Origin: Eubacterium sp.
GTDB taxonomy: Bacteria; Bacillota; Clostridia; Lachnospirales; Lachnospiraceae
Assembly (NCBI GenBank): GCA_017541035.1
Contig: JAFXZW010000085.1
Location: 1 to 39,043, forward strand
Reading direction: 5' to 3'
DNA length: 39,043 bases
Part shown: positions 1 through 7,682 of the stretch, piece after piece
Layout of the letters: each line of letters begins with the position of its first letter
Numbering within the stretch: the first letter of the stretch is position 1
Translations under genes and position numbers: made by a program
Notes under the pieces: generated by a model
The model's input: only the letters and a program-made list of their open reading frames with translations
Told to the model about the DNA's origin: nothing
The model's database searches: none

Positions 1-2
1 AG

Positions 3-62
3 CGGAATCTTCACTTGATGACTCCTGTTGAATACCATGAGAACTATTATGCGGCTGCATAA
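3..62 (+). CDS. IS3-type transposase (OrfB/rve integrase), C-terminal fragment
   Basis: The frame enters from the left edge and ends with TAA at 60-62, giving 19 residues. They contain RNLHLMTPVEYHENYYAAA. The pattern R-N-x-x-x-(M/L)-T-P-V-E-Y is the characteristic C-terminus of IS3/IS150-group DDE transposases, which catalyse copy-out/paste-in transposition. The catalytic DDE residues lie upstream of the window and cannot be checked. Whether the copy is intact is unknown. The call rests on this short tail plus the hairpin and terminal-repeat-like DNA after it. Confidence 0.6.
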   Translation, partial: RNLHLMTPVEYHENYYAAA

Positions 63-65
63 GAA

Positions 66-106
66 TACCGCCAGCCGATTATGCGACTGGCGGTACGAAA
101 CTTTTT
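66..106 (+). terminator. Hairpin after the transposase stop
   Basis: A perfect 9-bp stem (66-74 with 87-95) with a 12-nt loop is followed by a short T run at 102-106. It lies four bases after the transposase stop. It may end the transposase transcript or form part of the element's end. Confidence 0.45.
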
Positions 107-195
107 AATTATTCACTGTCCTCTTGACGGGTAGCACACCACTGGCACGAGCGGCTCTTTTTCTGTGGAACGATCGCCACAAATATGATTTTCGA

Positions 196-1809
196 TTACA
201 GCTGGGGACCTGCTGCTACAAGTGCCTTGCCAGCTTCATTTGTCTCATACTTCTTGAAGTTCTTGATGAAGCGTCCTGCCAGATCCTTCGCCTTCTCCTC
301 CCACTCGGAAGCGTCAGCGTAGGTATCGCGGGGATCCAGAATCTCAGTGGATACGCCGGGAAGCTCTGTCGGTACTTCGAAATCGAAGAACGGGATCTTC
401 TTCGTGGGTGCCTTCTTGATGTCGCCATTCAGGATCGCATCGATGATACCACGGGTATCCGGGATGGAGATACGCTTGCCTGTTCCGTTCCAGCCGGTAT
501 TTACCAGATAAGCCTTCGCTCCGCTCTTCTGCATCTTCTTAACAAGCTCCTCGCCGTACTTGGTGGGATGAAGCTCCAGGAATGCCTGGCCGAAGCATGC
601 GGAGAAGGTCGGTGTGGGCTCGGTAATTCCGCGCTCGGTACCTGCCAGCTTAGCCGTAAAGCCGGACAGGAAGTAGTACTGTGTCTGCTCCGGAGTCAGA
701 ATGGATACCGGAGGAAGAACGCCGAATGCATCTGCGGAGAGGAAGATCACATTCTCTGCATCCGGACCGGAGGAGATTACATTGACATTCTTTGCGATCT
801 TCTCGATATGATCGATCGGATAGGATACACGGGTGTTCTCGGTCACACTCTTGTCATTGAAATCGATCTTACCCTCTGCATCAACAGTTACGTTCTCAAG
901 CAGTGCATTTCTCTTGATCGCATTGTAAATATCCGGCTCATTCTCCTTGGACAGGTTGATAACCTTTGCATAGCAGCCGCCCTCGAAGTTGAAGACGCCG
1001 TTGTCATCCCAGCCGTGCTCGTCATCACCGATAAGGAGACGCTTCGGATCGGTAGAAAGAGTAGTCTTTCCTGTTCCGGAAAGTCCAAAGAAGATAGCGG
1101 TGTGCTTACCTTCCATATCCGTATTTGCGGAGCAATGCATGGAAGCCATACCCTGCAGCGGCAGGAAGTAGTTCATCATGGAGAACATACCCTTCTTCAT
1201 CTCACCGCCGTACCAGGTATTCAGGATAACCTGCTCGCGGCTGGTCACATTGAAGAGGACTGCGGTCTCGGAATTGAGGCCCAGCTCCTTATAATTCTCA
1301 ACCTTAGCCTTGGAAGCTGTATAAACAACGAAGTTCGGCTCGAATGTAGCCTCCTCCTCGGCTGTGGGAACGATGAACATGTTCTTTACAAAATGTGCCT
1401 GCCATGCCACTTCCATGATGAAGCGGACAGCCATGCGTGTATCCTTGTTGGCACCGCAGAAAGCATCTACAACATACAGCTTCTTACCGGAGAGCTCCTT
1501 TACTGCCAGCTCCTTGCAGGCTGCCCAGGCTTCCTGGGTTGCAGGATGGTTGTCGTTCGGATATTCCGGTGTGGTCCACCATACGGTGTCCTTGGACTTC
1601 TCATCCATAACGATGAACTTGTCCTTGGGAGAACGTCCGGTGTAGATACCGGTCATAACGTTGACTGCATCCAGCTCTGTCAGCTGTCCCTTATCATAAC
1701 CCGTAAGGGAGGGGTCCATCTCATCCTTGAACAGCTGCTCATAGGACGGATTGTAAATAATTTCCTTCACGTCGGCAATGCCGTACTTGCTCAGATCTAC
1801 TGCTGCCAT
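196..1809 (-). CDS. pckA: Phosphoenolpyruvate carboxykinase (ATP)
   Basis: This cytosolic enzyme interconverts oxaloacetate plus ATP with PEP, CO2 and ADP. In anaerobic Clostridia it often runs in the carboxylating, ATP-forming direction. The 537-residue length is normal for the ATP-type family. Visible motifs are the kinase-1a P-loop GLSGTGKTT at about 242-250, the metal-binding GDDEHGW at about 261-267, and the substrate-site GRSPKDK near 58-64. I chose ATG 1809, with AGAGGT upstream, over the in-frame ATG at 1872: the protein then begins [10 protein letters not shown], and the earlier ATG falls inside the leader hairpin. The gene is monocistronic, with a sigma-A promoter at 1915-1943. I see no convincing terminator after the stop, where insertion-sequence DNA begins about 55 bases away. 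Confidence 0.96.
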   Translation of the reverse strand: MAAVDLSKYGIADVKEIIYNPSYEQLFKDEMDPSLTGYDKGQLTELDAVNVMTGIYTGRSPKDKFIVMDEKSKDTVWWTTPEYPNDNHPATQEAWAACKELAVKELSGKKLYVVDAFCGANKDTRMAVRFIMEVAWQAHFVKNMFIVPTAEEEATFEPNFVVYTASKAKVENYKELGLNSETAVLFNVTSREQVILNTWYGGEMKKGMFSMMNYFLPLQGMASMHCSANTDMEGKHTAIFFGLSGTGKTTLSTDPKRLLIGDDEHGWDDNGVFNFEGGCYAKVINLSKENEPDIYNAIKRNALLENVTVDAEGKIDFNDKSVTENTRVSYPIDHIEKIAKNVNVISSGPDAENVIFLSADAFGVLPPVSILTPEQTQYYFLSGFTAKLAGTERGITEPTPTFSACFGQAFLELHPTKYGEELVKKMQKSGAKAYLVNTGWNGTGKRISIPDTRGIIDAILNGDIKKAPTKKIPFFDFEVPTELPGVSTEILDPRDTYADASEWEEKAKDLAGRFIKNFKKYETNEAGKALVAAGPQL

Positions 1810-1840
1810 TTCTCGTACCTCTTTTCTTAAAATATGGTGA

Positions 1841-1892
1841 AACCTGCCGGCCCTGCCCTGGAAATGATCCACGGAACGCTTCCCTGCAGGTT
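1841..1892 (-). promoter_or_regulatory. Folded leader of pckA mRNA
   Basis: Within the roughly 100-nt pckA leader, the arms AACCTGC and GCAGGTT (1841-1847 and 1886-1892) form a 7-bp stem. It encloses a smaller hairpin built on GGAA-GCG-TTCC. It lies between the promoter and the ribosome site. No known riboswitch class is recognised. It may only stabilise the mRNA. Confidence 0.35.
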
Positions 1893-1914
1893 ACAACTCT
1901 TCAAAGCCTCATAT

Positions 1915-1943
1915 AGTATAAAGGTTTGCAGGCTTTAAGTCAA
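1915..1943 (-). promoter_or_regulatory. Sigma-A promoter of pckA
   Basis: On the minus strand the -35 box TTGACT (1943-1938) and the -10 box TATACT (1920-1915) are separated by exactly 17 nt. Transcription would start near 1908, giving a leader of about 100 nt before ATG 1809. Confidence 0.7.
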
Positions 1944-2040
1944 GCAACGAAAAATGATTTTTGTCAAAAGTTCGTTAAAACTAACTGCCGCTATAGTTTA
2001 TGTAAACTCCACTCGAAAAACCAGGCAGGTAAATGAATCG

Positions 2041-2889
2041 TTACTCAACTTTAATATCGCCCGTACTCGTATTCAGAATGCATTCTCCACCGGATTCGGT
2101 TTTTCCTTCCGCCAGCCTGACCTTTCCGGTGCTGGTAGACGCTTTTACATTCTTGCCGGAGAGGAACCGGCAGGTGATGTCTCCCGTACTCACATCGATC
2201 TTCACGCTGCCGGCATCGCTGTCCAGAACGCTTACATCACCTGTACTTGCATCGATCCGCATTTCACCCTGAACCTCAACCGCCTGTAAAGTAATATCTC
2301 CGGTGGAACAATCCAGATCCATTTTCGGTGCGGTCACATTATTCATAATGATCTTTCCTGTGGAACCATCTACCTTCAGTTCGTTCCCCAGAATAGCCAT
2401 ATCATTGATATGGACATCTCCCGTACTGATATCAATGGTCAGATTCTGCAGAACAAATTTGGCAGGTTCTGCATTTTCAAGCTTTCTGGCAACACCCTCT
2501 GCCTTCTTCTCCGGCAGATAGACGACGATCTTTTTCTTGCCAAAGCCACCGAACATATTAAAGAAATCATACCATTTTCTCTTGCTTACCTCACGGATCT
2601 GCAAGGTGCCCGTCGCATCCACCTCAACGGTGTGATATCTCTTCTCGGCCTCATCTAAGACAACCTTCACCTCGTCACCTTCGGAAACCTCAAAGAAGAC
2701 ATCCGCTGTACTGGTATCGATATGGATACTGTCAAATTCTTCCTTCACGATATGTGTATTTTGGGTTTTTTTCCCATCCGCTGATATTTTATCAAAATCA
2801 AAACCCACCAGTGCCATTCCCAGAAGGGCAAAGCAGACTCCGCAGGCGATCAGCACGCCCGCTGTAATGGCCCAGAACTTGTTCTTCAT
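2041..2889 (-). CDS. DUF4097 family membrane-anchored beta-repeat protein
   Basis: The 282-residue protein has an N-terminal transmembrane segment at about residues 6-28. The remainder is extracytoplasmic and built from repeated strands bearing D-x-STGD(I/V) about every 20 residues. This is the right-handed beta-helix pattern of the DUF4097 'putative adhesin' family. The family commonly sits beside HAAS/DUF1700 proteins and PadR regulators in Firmicutes and is linked to envelope-stress sensing or anchoring. No enzyme active site is visible. ATG 2889 overlaps the TGA of the upstream DUF1700 gene as ATGA, so the two are translationally coupled. This is the last gene of the padR operon. No clear terminator is seen after the stop. 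Its function is inferred from family and neighbours only. Confidence 0.85.
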   Translation of the reverse strand: MKNKFWAITAGVLIACGVCFALLGMALVGFDFDKISADGKKTQNTHIVKEEFDSIHIDTSTADVFFEVSEGDEVKVVLDEAEKRYHTVEVDATGTLQIREVSKRKWYDFFNMFGGFGKKKIVVYLPEKKAEGVARKLENAEPAKFVLQNLTIDISTGDVHINDMAILGNELKVDGSTGKIIMNNVTAPKMDLDCSTGDITLQAVEVQGEMRIDASTGDVSVLDSDAGSVKIDVSTGDITCRFLSGKNVKASTSTGKVRLAEGKTESGGECILNTSTGDIKVE

Positions 2890-3716
2890 ACTGTCGTCTC
2901 CTTTCCGCGGAAAAATCCGGTAATCTTTCTCCAGATTGCTGCGCTGACACGGGCTGTTCCCTTTACGATATTACTTGAGATCATAAAGAAGAAAATAGCA
3001 AGACCGCTCAGGATAAACCCTGCGCCGGCATGTACAAGACCAATCGCAAACTCGCCATGGATCGCATTGATGATCAGACTGACCGCACCGGCAATCCCTG
3101 CCAGAATGAAACCTCCTGCTACGGCAAAAAGGGCAATGGTCAGTGACCAGAGCGTAACAAAGAAGGCGAAGATCAGAGATGCAACCGTGATCAGCAGCGG
3201 TAACCAGAGAGGAAAAAGGCAGATCAGAAGAATCAGCTTACCGCCGGAGCTTTTCTTTTGCGGCTTTTCCGGCGTCCGGTTCATCATCCTGTCCATCTGC
3301 TCATCATATGCCGCGTTATACTCTGCCGTATTCCTGCTGCCTGCATAAGCAGAGGCATTTCCCGCGGAACGGTTTTGTGCCGGACCGCCTTGCACCGGAC
3401 CGCTCTGAGCCGGACCGCTTTGTACCTGGCCGCTATGCACTGGGCCGCTTTGTACCTGGCTGCTTCCTGATCCTGCGGTCTCCGCAGTCCTATCCCTGAA
3501 TACGCCGGCCGGTCTTGTCTTTGGGAGCTCGTCCATGATCTGTTTTGCCGCATCCTTCGGCGACCCGATATCCGCCACTGCCTCTTCTTCCGACATGCCG
3601 GCTTCGATCCGGTCTTCGATCATTTCCGTATAATAATCAAGAGACCGCTCCACGTCTTCCTTCGGAGCGTCAGACAGTTGCTTCCACAACTCCGCGAGGA
3701 ATTCCTGCTTTTTCAT
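2886..3716 (-). CDS. HAAS/DUF1700 family membrane protein
   Basis: The 276-residue protein opens with the helical HAAS signalling region (about 1-65). It starts MKKQEFLAEL and contains the segment SEEEAVADIGSPKDAAKQI, both typical of DUF1700. A low-complexity linker of SGPxQ-like repeats follows at about 85-115. The C-terminal half holds four hydrophobic segments between about 155 and 260. HAAS domains typically act as partners of PadR-type regulators and membrane sensors. ATG 3716 has a strong GGGAGG site and lies 46 bases inside the padR frame, so it depends on padR translation. The stop overlaps the DUF4097 start by four bases. The specific signal is not deducible. Confidence 0.85.
   Translation of the reverse strand: MKKQEFLAELWKQLSDAPKEDVERSLDYYTEMIEDRIEAGMSEEEAVADIGSPKDAAKQIMDELPKTRPAGVFRDRTAETAGSGSSQVQSGPVHSGQVQSGPAQSGPVQGGPAQNRSAGNASAYAGSRNTAEYNAAYDEQMDRMMNRTPEKPQKKSSGGKLILLICLFPLWLPLLITVASLIFAFFVTLWSLTIALFAVAGGFILAGIAGAVSLIINAIHGEFAIGLVHAGAGFILSGLAIFFFMISSNIVKGTARVSAAIWRKITGFFRGKETTV
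3372..3466 (-). repeat. Short tandem repeats coding SGPxQ units
   Basis: Degenerate 15-nt units encode QSGPV/QSGPA/HSGQV inside the DUF1700 gene. The period is a multiple of three, so copy-number change would lengthen or shorten the linker between the HAAS domain and the membrane segments without a frameshift. Confidence 0.6.
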
Positions 3717-4029
3717 CCCCCTTATCCTCCCTTACTATGAATTGATAAATGGAAAGGATCTCCTTCCATTCTTTCTTAAACTCCTCGATCCTCTCATATC
3801 CCTGTTCCGTGATATGGTAGTATTTTCTGAGCCGTCCGTTATGCTCCGCCGACCGTACCGTCAGACAGCTGGCGGATTCCAGCCTCCGCAGGATCGGATA
3901 CAGCGTTGATTCCGATATCTCTACATAGGGTTTCATATCCCGGACGATCTGATAGCCATAGGAATCTTCCGTGACGATCGCCGCCAGGACGCAGACTTCC
4001 AAAAGGCCCCTTTTCAGTTGGACATCCAA
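3670..4029 (-). CDS. PadR family winged-helix transcriptional regulator
   Basis: PadR proteins are dimeric winged-helix repressors released by ligands or by interaction with HAAS partners. The N-terminal region (DVQLKRGLLEVCVLAAI, then DSYGYQIV) and STLYPILRRLE recognition helix, then GRLRKYYHIT, are diagnostic. I chose a TTG start at 4029. AGGAGG lies eight bases upstream of it, and the protein then begins at the usual family position (M-DVQLKRG), giving 119 residues. An in-frame ATG at 4053 would add eight residues and has a poorer site. The frame overlaps the DUF1700 start by 47 bases. The gene heads a padR-DUF1700-DUF4097 operon. The promoter overlaps an inverted repeat, which suggests autorepression. 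Confidence 0.88.
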   Translation of the reverse strand: MDVQLKRGLLEVCVLAAIVTEDSYGYQIVRDMKPYVEISESTLYPILRRLESASCLTVRSAEHNGRLRKYYHITEQGYERIEEFKKEWKEILSIYQFIVREDKGDEKAGIPRGVVEATV

Positions 4030-4101
4030 ATCGCCTTCCTCCTTTCCTGTCATCTTCCTTTCCTCTGTAAGGAAGCGACATAAATGCCTTTCTACGCACA
4101 T

Positions 4102-4131
4102 TACTATACATCGCATAGTATTATGTGTCAA
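4102..4131 (-). promoter_or_regulatory. padR operon promoter overlapped by an inverted-repeat operator candidate
   Basis: The -35 box TTGACA (4131-4126) and -10 box TATAGT (4108-4103) have a 17-nt spacer. A perfect dyad TACTAT-N7-ATAGTA (4102-4107 and 4115-4120) covers the -10 box and half the spacer. A PadR dimer bound here would block RNA polymerase. The promoter is seen in the sequence; PadR binding is inferred. Confidence 0.7.
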
Positions 4132-4335
4132 GCATTATTTTGTGTGAAATAATATGATGATAGGGTCAAAAGGTCCGTGCGATGCGCTTGCGCAATCGCA
4201 CGAGACCTTATCTCCGAACACTCACGGTTCCCGTCTTCCGCCACCTTTTCCGGATCATTTCCTGTGAAGAGCAGCAGATTCTCCTCCCCGGCCTGCCGGA
4301 TGAACACGATTATCCGCTGTATACGGCACAAGAAT
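4132..4335. other. Gene-less stretch between the padR promoter and the flavin reductase terminator
   Basis: I find no convincing gene here. A 67-codon minus frame (4128-4331) lacks a ribosome site and a recognisable fold. The stretch holds an A/T-rich 7-bp inverted repeat at about 4134-4153 and the large hairpin listed separately. A TATGAT hexamer at 4153-4158 reads on plus but has no matching -35 box. Confidence 0.5.
4170..4209. other. Very strong 18-bp hairpin
   Basis: Positions 4170-4187 pair with 4190-4209. The outer AAGGTC/GACCTT and CGTGCGAT/ATCGCACG arms and an inner GCGC/GCGC arm are interrupted only by single unpaired A residues at 4194 and 4203. Read on minus, it is followed by TTTTG, so it could be a second terminator for the lon/flavin reductase transcript. 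Read on plus, it could be the 5' domain of a small RNA. Confidence 0.6.
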
Positions 4336-4336
4336 A

Positions 4337-4400
4337 AAAAAAAGCGAAGCGAAGAATCATTTTATCCCCTGACAGATTCTTTGTTTCGCTCTTTTCTTTT
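4337..4400. terminator. Bidirectional terminator downstream of the flavin reductase gene
   Basis: The arms 4343-4358 and 4375-4390 pair over 16 positions. On minus, eight T residues follow, ending the lon/flavin reductase transcript. On plus the stem is better, with two G-U pairs in place of mismatches, and is followed by CTTTTCTTTT. It would therefore also stop a plus-strand transcript. Confidence 0.75.
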
Positions 4401-4408
4401 ACAAACGC

Positions 4409-4972
4409 TCACCTTTTCCTGACGGAATACCCGAAACGGCCCAGCTTCCTTCCCAGTGCAAAGTATTCGCCGTGGGAATAGGCTATGAGTTTCGCCGCCG
4501 CAAGATCAAAGCGCCCCTTTGCATCCATGAAACGTTCATCCACGGTAACTCCCGTCACCTCGGAAATGAACATATCATGAGATCCCAGCTTCTCCAGCTT
4601 CTTCACCCTGCAGTAAATGTTCACCGGACTCTCCGCTATGGCGGGACAATCCGTAAATTCCGATCGGTACTCCGTGAGTTTCATCTCTTTAAATTTGTCA
4701 TGATCCCGGCCGGACCGGACGCCGCACCAGTCGCAGGCCCTCGTCAGATCCTCCGTGACCAGATTGATCACGAATTCTCCCGTCTCCTGTATGATCCCGT
4801 AGGAATATCTTTCCGGCCGCACGGATATGGACACCATCGCAGGATCGGAGCAGATGGTTCCCGCCCAGGCAAGAGTAATGATATTTGCCTTTTCTCCCGG
4901 TCTCTTGCAGCTCACCATGACCGCAGGTACGGGGTACAGCATATTTCCGGGCTTCCAGCTTGCCTTGCTCAT
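4409..4972 (-). CDS. Flavin reductase family protein (FMN-binding split barrel)
   Basis: The 187-residue protein matches the flavin reductase-like domain (PF01613 type). It has an N-terminal (Y)PxPAVMVSC strand and a conserved NIITLAWAGTICSDPAMVSISV segment that lines the FMN site. It also has FVINLVTEDL and a C-terminal SHGEYFALGRKLGRFGYS. Such proteins bind FMN and reduce flavins or act as diverse NAD(P)H oxidoreductases; the substrate cannot be told. ATG 4972 follows AAAGGAG by six bases; the earlier in-frame start at 5005 would overlap the lon stop. It lies 23 bases after lon with no terminator between, so it is probably the second gene of the lon transcript and would share heat-shock control. 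Confidence 0.9.
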   Translation of the reverse strand: MSKASWKPGNMLYPVPAVMVSCKRPGEKANIITLAWAGTICSDPAMVSISVRPERYSYGIIQETGEFVINLVTEDLTRACDWCGVRSGRDHDKFKEMKLTEYRSEFTDCPAIAESPVNIYCRVKKLEKLGSHDMFISEVTGVTVDERFMDAKGRFDLAAAKLIAYSHGEYFALGRKLGRFGYSVRKR

Positions 4973-4995
4973 GGTACTCCTTTCCTTTACCGGGC

Positions 4996-7281
4996 CTACT
5001 CCCAAATGCCTGTCAGTTTGAGAACCTGATCCACCTTTTCCACAGGTGTGATGGTCAGTTCCTTCTTCACCTCTTCCGGCACATCCTCCAGATCCTCTAC
5101 ATTCTGTTTGGGGATGAAAACTGTCTTTACGCCGGCACGTACCGCCGCCATCAGCTTCTCGGGAAGTCCTCCGATGGGCATAACCTTGCCCCGCAGGGAT
5201 ACCTCACCTGTCATGGCTATGGTGGGAGCTACCTTTCTGCCCGTAAAGAGAGAGGAAAGTGCTGTTGTAATGGTGATACCTGCAGAGGGGCCATCCTTGG
5301 GAACCGCACCCTCGGGAACGTGAATGTGCAGATCGTATTTCGAAAGGTCCTCCGGGAAACGATCCTTTACGAGGCTGATTGCAATGGATACCGACTCCTT
5401 CATCACATCTCCCAGCTGACCGGTGATGATCACCTGGCCGGTTCCGGGAACCTTTTTGGTTTCGATATAGAGGATCTCTCCTCCGGCCGCCGTCCAGGCA
5501 AGACCGGTCACGATACCGGGGATTGCCTGCTTATCCACCCTATCACGACGGATTCCGTGGCCGTCCACATATTTCTTCAGATTAGCGGGAGTAACAGATA
5601 GCTTCTTCTCTCCCTTAACCAGCTCCACGGCCGCATGGCGGCAGATGCCTTCGATCCGCTTCTTCAGACCGCGGACGCCGGATTCCATGGTATATTCGGC
5701 AATTACTTTCCGAACCGCCGGATCCGAGATCTTCAGCTGGCTCTTCTTTATCCCCATTGCTTCATAGGCCCGGGGGATCAGATGCCTCTTCGCGATGCTT
5801 TCCTTCTCCAGCTCGGAATAACCGGGGAACTCAATGATCTCCATACGGTTCAGAAGGGGTTCCGGTATGGTATCGATCTGGTTCGCCGTGCAGACAAAAA
5901 ATACATTGGAAAGGTCATAGGGCACGTTCATATAATGATCCGTAAAGCTGAAATTCTGCTCGGGATCCAGTACCTCCAGCAGTGCACTGGCCGGATCTCC
6001 GCCGTAATCCTTCGCAAGCTTATCCACTTCGTCCAGAACCATGACAGGGTTGGACACGCCGGAGCGCTTCATCCCCTCCATGATCCTTCCGGGCATGGCC
6101 CCGATATAAGTCCTTCTGTGTCCGCGGATTTCAGCTTCGTCCCGGATCCCGCCCAGGCTGATACGGACATATTCCCTTCCCAGTGCGCGGGCAATGCTCT
6201 GGCCGATAGAAGTCTTTCCGGTACCCGGGGCACCTACGAAAAGCAGGATCGAACCGGACTGCTGCTTCTTCAGCGCCATCACTGCCAGCTGCTGCAGTAT
6301 CCTCTCCTTCACCTTCTTCAGGCCGTAATGGTCCGCATCCAGCACCTCCTCGGCTGCCGTAAGATCGATTTCGGCGGCCTCGGGCTTCTTCCAGGAAAGA
6401 GAGGTGACAAAATCCAGGTAATCATAGAGCATGCCGTATTCATGTCCGTTCTGTCCTTCCTGCTTCATCCGGTTCAGGACCTTCTCCGCCTCCTTGCGGG
6501 CGGTATCATTCATGCCGGCTTCCTCGATCTTCTTCTGGAACTGCCGAACATCGGAAATGTTCTCGGGATGCATCTCGTCCAGCTCGTTCTGCAGGATCTC
6601 GATCTGCTTCTTCAGAGCATTCTCTCTGTAAATGTTCTCGTTCTCCTGCTGTTGCTGGCTGGCCGCCTCCGAATTCACCCGGGACATTTCCATAAATTCA
6701 TAAGCCGCCTGCTCGATCATCCGGTAACGCTCCGACAGCTTATCCTCCTGAACGATCGCCACCTTTTCCTCCCAGGTCATGCTGAAATAGGGGGACATGG
6801 TGCAGATCAGCTCATAAATATTCTTCCACTGAAGGATCAGCCCGCGGGCAAAAAGCCCCCACTGGAACATTTTCACGAATTCCAGATAATCATCCCGGAC
6901 TCTGGTAAATCGCTTCGCCATCTCCTCCGGAGTAAGATCCGCGATCTCAGGACGATCCGTAAACTCCGCATCCACATTTCCGTCCGGCAGCTGTGTCAGT
7001 GAGATGATATTGACGCGGTTTTTTGTCCGGATTTTGTAGGTTCCCTCATTATCCAGCGATTCCAGCTTTGCCCGAATCCCCACGGGATAGACCGTTTCCA
7101 TCAGATCCACGGGCTCCGGTTCTTCGGTGTCCTCATCGTCTTCTTCATCCACAAGAAAGGAGAAGATCATCTCCTCCCCCACGGAAAGCCTTTCCAGTTC
7201 CCATTCGGCAAAATTATCCTTTTTGAAATAAAATACGATATCCGGAAGGAGGATCGTATCATGTATCGGTATTGTGATCAT
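4996..7281 (-). CDS. lon: ATP-dependent protease Lon (LonA type)
   Basis: This 761-residue cytosolic AAA+ serine protease degrades misfolded and regulatory proteins. It has a compact N-terminal substrate domain with an acidic insert at about 44-58 and a coiled-coil region at about 205-280. Walker A GAPGTGKTS is at about 350-358, followed by the VMVLDEVDKL Walker B. The proteolytic domain has the nucleophile Ser in PKDGPSAG at about 666 and the Lys of GGLPEKL at about 709; the 43-residue separation matches canonical Lon. ATG 7281 is preceded by AAAGGG; the ATG at 7296 lies beside the CIRCE operator and has no site. Regulation by HrcA is indicated by CIRCE just after the promoter. It is followed by the flavin reductase gene. 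Confidence 0.97.
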   Translation of the reverse strand: MITIPIHDTILLPDIVFYFKKDNFAEWELERLSVGEEMIFSFLVDEEDDEDTEEPEPVDLMETVYPVGIRAKLESLDNEGTYKIRTKNRVNIISLTQLPDGNVDAEFTDRPEIADLTPEEMAKRFTRVRDDYLEFVKMFQWGLFARGLILQWKNIYELICTMSPYFSMTWEEKVAIVQEDKLSERYRMIEQAAYEFMEMSRVNSEAASQQQQENENIYRENALKKQIEILQNELDEMHPENISDVRQFQKKIEEAGMNDTARKEAEKVLNRMKQEGQNGHEYGMLYDYLDFVTSLSWKKPEAAEIDLTAAEEVLDADHYGLKKVKERILQQLAVMALKKQQSGSILLFVGAPGTGKTSIGQSIARALGREYVRISLGGIRDEAEIRGHRRTYIGAMPGRIMEGMKRSGVSNPVMVLDEVDKLAKDYGGDPASALLEVLDPEQNFSFTDHYMNVPYDLSNVFFVCTANQIDTIPEPLLNRMEIIEFPGYSELEKESIAKRHLIPRAYEAMGIKKSQLKISDPAVRKVIAEYTMESGVRGLKKRIEGICRHAAVELVKGEKKLSVTPANLKKYVDGHGIRRDRVDKQAIPGIVTGLAWTAAGGEILYIETKKVPGTGQVIITGQLGDVMKESVSIAISLVKDRFPEDLSKYDLHIHVPEGAVPKDGPSAGITITTALSSLFTGRKVAPTIAMTGEVSLRGKVMPIGGLPEKLMAAVRAGVKTVFIPKQNVEDLEDVPEEVKKELTITPVEKVDQVLKLTGIWE

Positions 7282-7299
7282 AGTATTCCCTTTCATTTT

Positions 7300-7326
7300 T
7301 TAGCACTCATTCAGCCACAGTGCTAA
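7300..7326 (-). promoter_or_regulatory. CIRCE element (HrcA operator) upstream of lon
   Basis: The sequence reads TTAGCACTC, nine bases, then CAGTGCTAA. The CIRCE consensus is TTAGCACTC-N9-GAGTGCTAA, so 17 of 18 arm positions match and the spacing is exact. It lies between the lon -10 box and the start codon, the usual position for HrcA repression of chaperone operons. Confidence 0.9.
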
Positions 7327-7336
7327 CAATATGTCT

Positions 7337-7365
7337 ATCATACATTGTCACACATGATTTTGCAA
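7337..7365 (-). promoter_or_regulatory. Sigma-A promoter of lon
   Basis: On minus, TTGCAA (7365-7360) and TATGAT (7342-7337) are separated by 17 nt. The start would fall around 7330, directly before CIRCE. Confidence 0.7.
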
Positions 7366-7386
7366 GCTATTTTTATCGAAGAGTGC

Positions 7387-7584
7387 TCATCTTCTTTTTC
7401 CGTAGTCCTCCCGCACCACTTCCACAGCGTCATCGATCACCTGATCATAACCCGTAAGCGCTGCGAAGGGGGCAAACTGCGCAGCCCTCTGTTCCCTGGA
7501 CATACGCGGATGCTTCCGGGATATGGGATGGGGCAGATGGATGATATCCCCGTATCGCTCTTCTGCTTCATGATCATTTAACAT
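7387..7584 (-). CDS. YolD-like family protein
   Basis: This 65-residue protein has a central HPISRKHPRMSREQRAAQFA followed by PFAALTGYD, the signature of the short YolD-like proteins found in Clostridia. YolD members are commonly encoded beside Y-family polymerases of the UvrX/YqjW type and are presumed partners in DNA damage tolerance; the biochemical role is not settled. ATG 7584 follows AAAGGAG by nine bases. The gene lies about 100 bases downstream of the polymerase gene on the same strand, which supports the assignment and a shared transcript. No terminator is obvious between it and the lon promoter. Confidence 0.8.
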   Translation of the reverse strand: MLNDHEAEERYGDIIHLPHPISRKHPRMSREQRAAQFAPFAALTGYDQVIDDAVEVVREDYGKRR

Positions 7585-7682
7585 TTCTCTGCAACTCCTT
7601 TACACGCCCGAAGCTTTATTCCATCAAAAATGATGACCGGGTACAGCCGGATTTTCTGATTGATCCGCAAAGCCAAAACCGT

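Larger units (their letters stand above)
1..140 (+). mobile_element. 3' end of an IS3-family-like insertion sequence (truncated by window edge)
   Basis: The window opens inside the last codons of a transposase-like frame, followed by a 9-bp hairpin (66-74 pairing with 87-95). Further on comes a G/C-mixed segment around 115-140 that resembles the imperfect terminal repeats of IS3-group elements. Only one end is visible, so the element's length, its left end and any target duplication cannot be read. The exact right boundary near 138-141 is a guess. It lies only about 55 bases from the pckA stop codon. Confidence 0.55.

Noticed and set aside
124-1830. 568-codon plus-strand frame
   Set aside because: It lies antisense across pckA. 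The translation has no recognisable domain and no ribosome site; pckA is unambiguous on minus.
4128-4331. 67-codon minus frame in the gene-less stretch
   Set aside because: It has no ribosome site, lies partly in the strong hairpin, runs into the padR promoter, and shows no family resemblance.
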